Origin: Bacillota bacterium | Lineage (GTDB): Bacteria > Bacillota_I > Bacilli_A > Erysipelotrichales > Erysipelotrichaceae | Direction: 5' to 3' | Length of the DNA: 5,711 nt | Assembly: GCA_023426935.1 (NCBI GenBank) | Contig: JAEZBR010000077.1 | Location: 1-5,711 of the forward strand | Shown: positions 4,594 through 5,711 of the stretch, in pieces | Layout of the letters: each line of letters starts with the position of its first letter | Numbering within the stretch: the stretch's first letter is position 1 | Program-made: the position numbers and the translations under genes | Notes under the pieces: model-generated | Told to the model about the DNA's origin: nothing | What the model saw: only the letters and a program-made list of their open reading frames with translations | Databases searched by the model: none

Positions 4594-5711
4594 AAAAACT
4601 GACTTATTTATTTTTGACGGTCTTGTTGTTAGTTGGCATTAACTTCCAACCAATCAAAGCGCAAGGCGTTTATGTCAAGGATGAGATCGGCGATCTAACT
4701 AGTGAACAAGTTACAGAATTGAATCAAATCGCCAATGATTTCTCAAGTGCGAACAATGTAGCCTTAATGGCAGTCATCACTAACGATGTCGGTAACAGTA
4801 TCGATGATTATGCGACAAATTACTTCAATGAGAATAAGCCTAGCGATGACGGAGCAATCTTAGTAGTCGATTTAGGCAATATGGAATATGTCACTTTAAC
4901 TTTCGGAACGACTGCGGATAAGATCACGCAAGAAAGAATGTATACCTTAAATGATTCCTTTACCGGTTACTTAAATGAGAATGACTGGTATTCCGGAATC
5001 AAGGCTTTCCTTAACACATATTCTAGCGAGATTTTAGGAACCAATACGACCGAAACGGTGGATATTCCTTCTTCCGATGGTAAGTATGTCGATGACCAAG
5101 CAGAGCTATTAAGCGATGAAGAAGAAAGTTCATTGCAAGCGAAGATTCAGGCAATCCGGGATAAGTATCAGTACGATGTCGTAATCGTTACTAATCAAAG
5201 TACCGGTACCCGCAGTGCGATGCAGTATGCGGACGATTACTTTGACTATAACAATTACGGTTATGGCACCAATCGGGATGGAATGTTATTCTTAGTAACT
5301 TTCAATGATAACCAAGGTGAACGTACTTATTGGACCAGCACCCATGGCTATGGTTTAACCGCGTTTACCGATTACGGAATCGAAAAGATAGGCGAAGATA
5401 TTCAGGGTTACTTAAGTGACGGTGATTACTATGGTGCTTTCAACAAGTATTTGGAATTTGTTCCGCAGTATCTAGACGCTGCGAAAGCCGGTACCCCCTA
5501 CGATGTCGATAATCAACTATATACTAGAAGCGATGTCTTAATTGGGTTAGGAATCGGCGGGGTAGTCGGAATTCTTGTTGCTAGCTTAGTGGTCTTTATC
5601 TTAGCTAGTCAGCTTAAGAATAAAGCGAAAGCGTATGAAGCGAACGATTATCAGATTCCTGGTAGCTTTGAGTTAAGCGGTCAGGCGGATATCTTCTTAT
5701 ACAGTCATACT
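4590..5711 (+). CDS. Exported membrane-anchored protein with two tandem TPM domains (YdjH-like), 3' end outside window
   Basis: The frame is open from the ATG at 4590 to the right edge, 374 codons so far. GGGGAG (4578-4583) lies six bases before the start, inside the preceding gene. Residues 1-24 form a signal peptide (MKKL, hydrophobic core, possible cleavage after IKA). Residues about 27-149 resemble a divergent TPM domain: VYVKDEIGDLTSEQ, VALMAVIT, IDDYATNYFNEN, DDGAILVVDLG, then NDWYSGIKAFLNTY. Residues about 165-300 form a canonical one: YVDDQAELLSDEEE, YDVVIVTNQS, YADDYFDYNNYGYG, RDGMLFLVTF, THGYGLTAFTD, GDYYGAFNKYLEF. A membrane helix at about 315-340 is followed by a cytoplasmic tail with the family's GSFELSGQADIFLYS segment. 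B. subtilis YdjH has the same general plan and partners YdjG. Some TPM proteins show phosphatase activity, but none can be inferred here. Confidence 0.88.
   Translation, partial: MKKLTYLFLTVLLLVGINFQPIKAQGVYVKDEIGDLTSEQVTELNQIANDFSSANNVALMAVITNDVGNSIDDYATNYFNENKPSDDGAILVVDLGNMEYVTLTFGTTADKITQERMYTLNDSFTGYLNENDWYSGIKAFLNTYSSEILGTNTTETVDIPSSDGKYVDDQAELLSDEEESSLQAKIQAIRDKYQYDVVIVTNQSTGTRSAMQYADDYFDYNNYGYGTNRDGMLFLVTFNDNQGERTYWTSTHGYGLTAFTDYGIEKIGEDIQGYLSDGDYYGAFNKYLEFVPQYLDAAKAGTPYDVDNQLYTRSDVLIGLGIGGVVGILVASLVVFILASQLKNKAKAYEANDYQIPGSFELSGQADIFLYSHT

Overview
The window looks like a piece of a low-to-mid GC Gram-positive (Bacillota) chromosome, possibly an anaerobic Erysipelotrichia- or Clostridia-type organism. 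The evidence is strong AAGGAG/AGGAGG ribosome binding sites, heavy use of TTA for leucine, short intergenic gaps, and protein families typical of that phylum. Genus-level placement is a guess.

The left end (1-735) appears decayed. A possible minus-strand fragment runs off the edge at position 1. It is followed by the C-terminal part of a calcineurin-like metallophosphoesterase (125-700). That gene keeps the GNHE, THHH and GHTH metal-site motifs but has lost its N-terminal third, breaking at two adjacent stop codons (119-124). The stretch is visibly more AT-rich than the rest. A hairpin at 701-735 can end transcription from both sides.

Next, on the minus strand, is a 134-aa single-pass membrane protein with an acidic, Ser/Thr/Gly/Asn-rich outer tail (743-1147). 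A divergent intergenic region (1148-1356) holds candidate promoters for both directions, three helically phased GTTCA repeats, and a small palindrome over the rightward -10.

The rest (1357-5711) is a rightward gene cluster with five genes. They are a 57-aa membrane miniprotein; a DUF4428-type zinc-finger protein; an SPFH-domain protein with two tandem C-terminal zinc ribbons; a membrane-anchored protein with two N-terminal zinc fingers (YdjG-like); and a secreted/membrane TPM-domain protein (YdjH-like), which overlaps the previous gene by 4 nt and runs off the right edge. The last three match in type the YdjG/YdjH/YdjI proteins of Bacillus subtilis, where YdjI is SPFH, YdjG is zinc-ribbon plus TM, and YdjH is TPM. 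In that species they work with the phage-shock protein PspA at the membrane. The likely role here is therefore sensing or scaffolding of membrane stress. No pspA gene is visible in the window.

Notable points are the tandem (duplicated and diverged) TPM domains in the last gene, the hairpin between the SPFH and YdjG-like genes that could set protein ratios, and zinc-finger modules in three successive genes.
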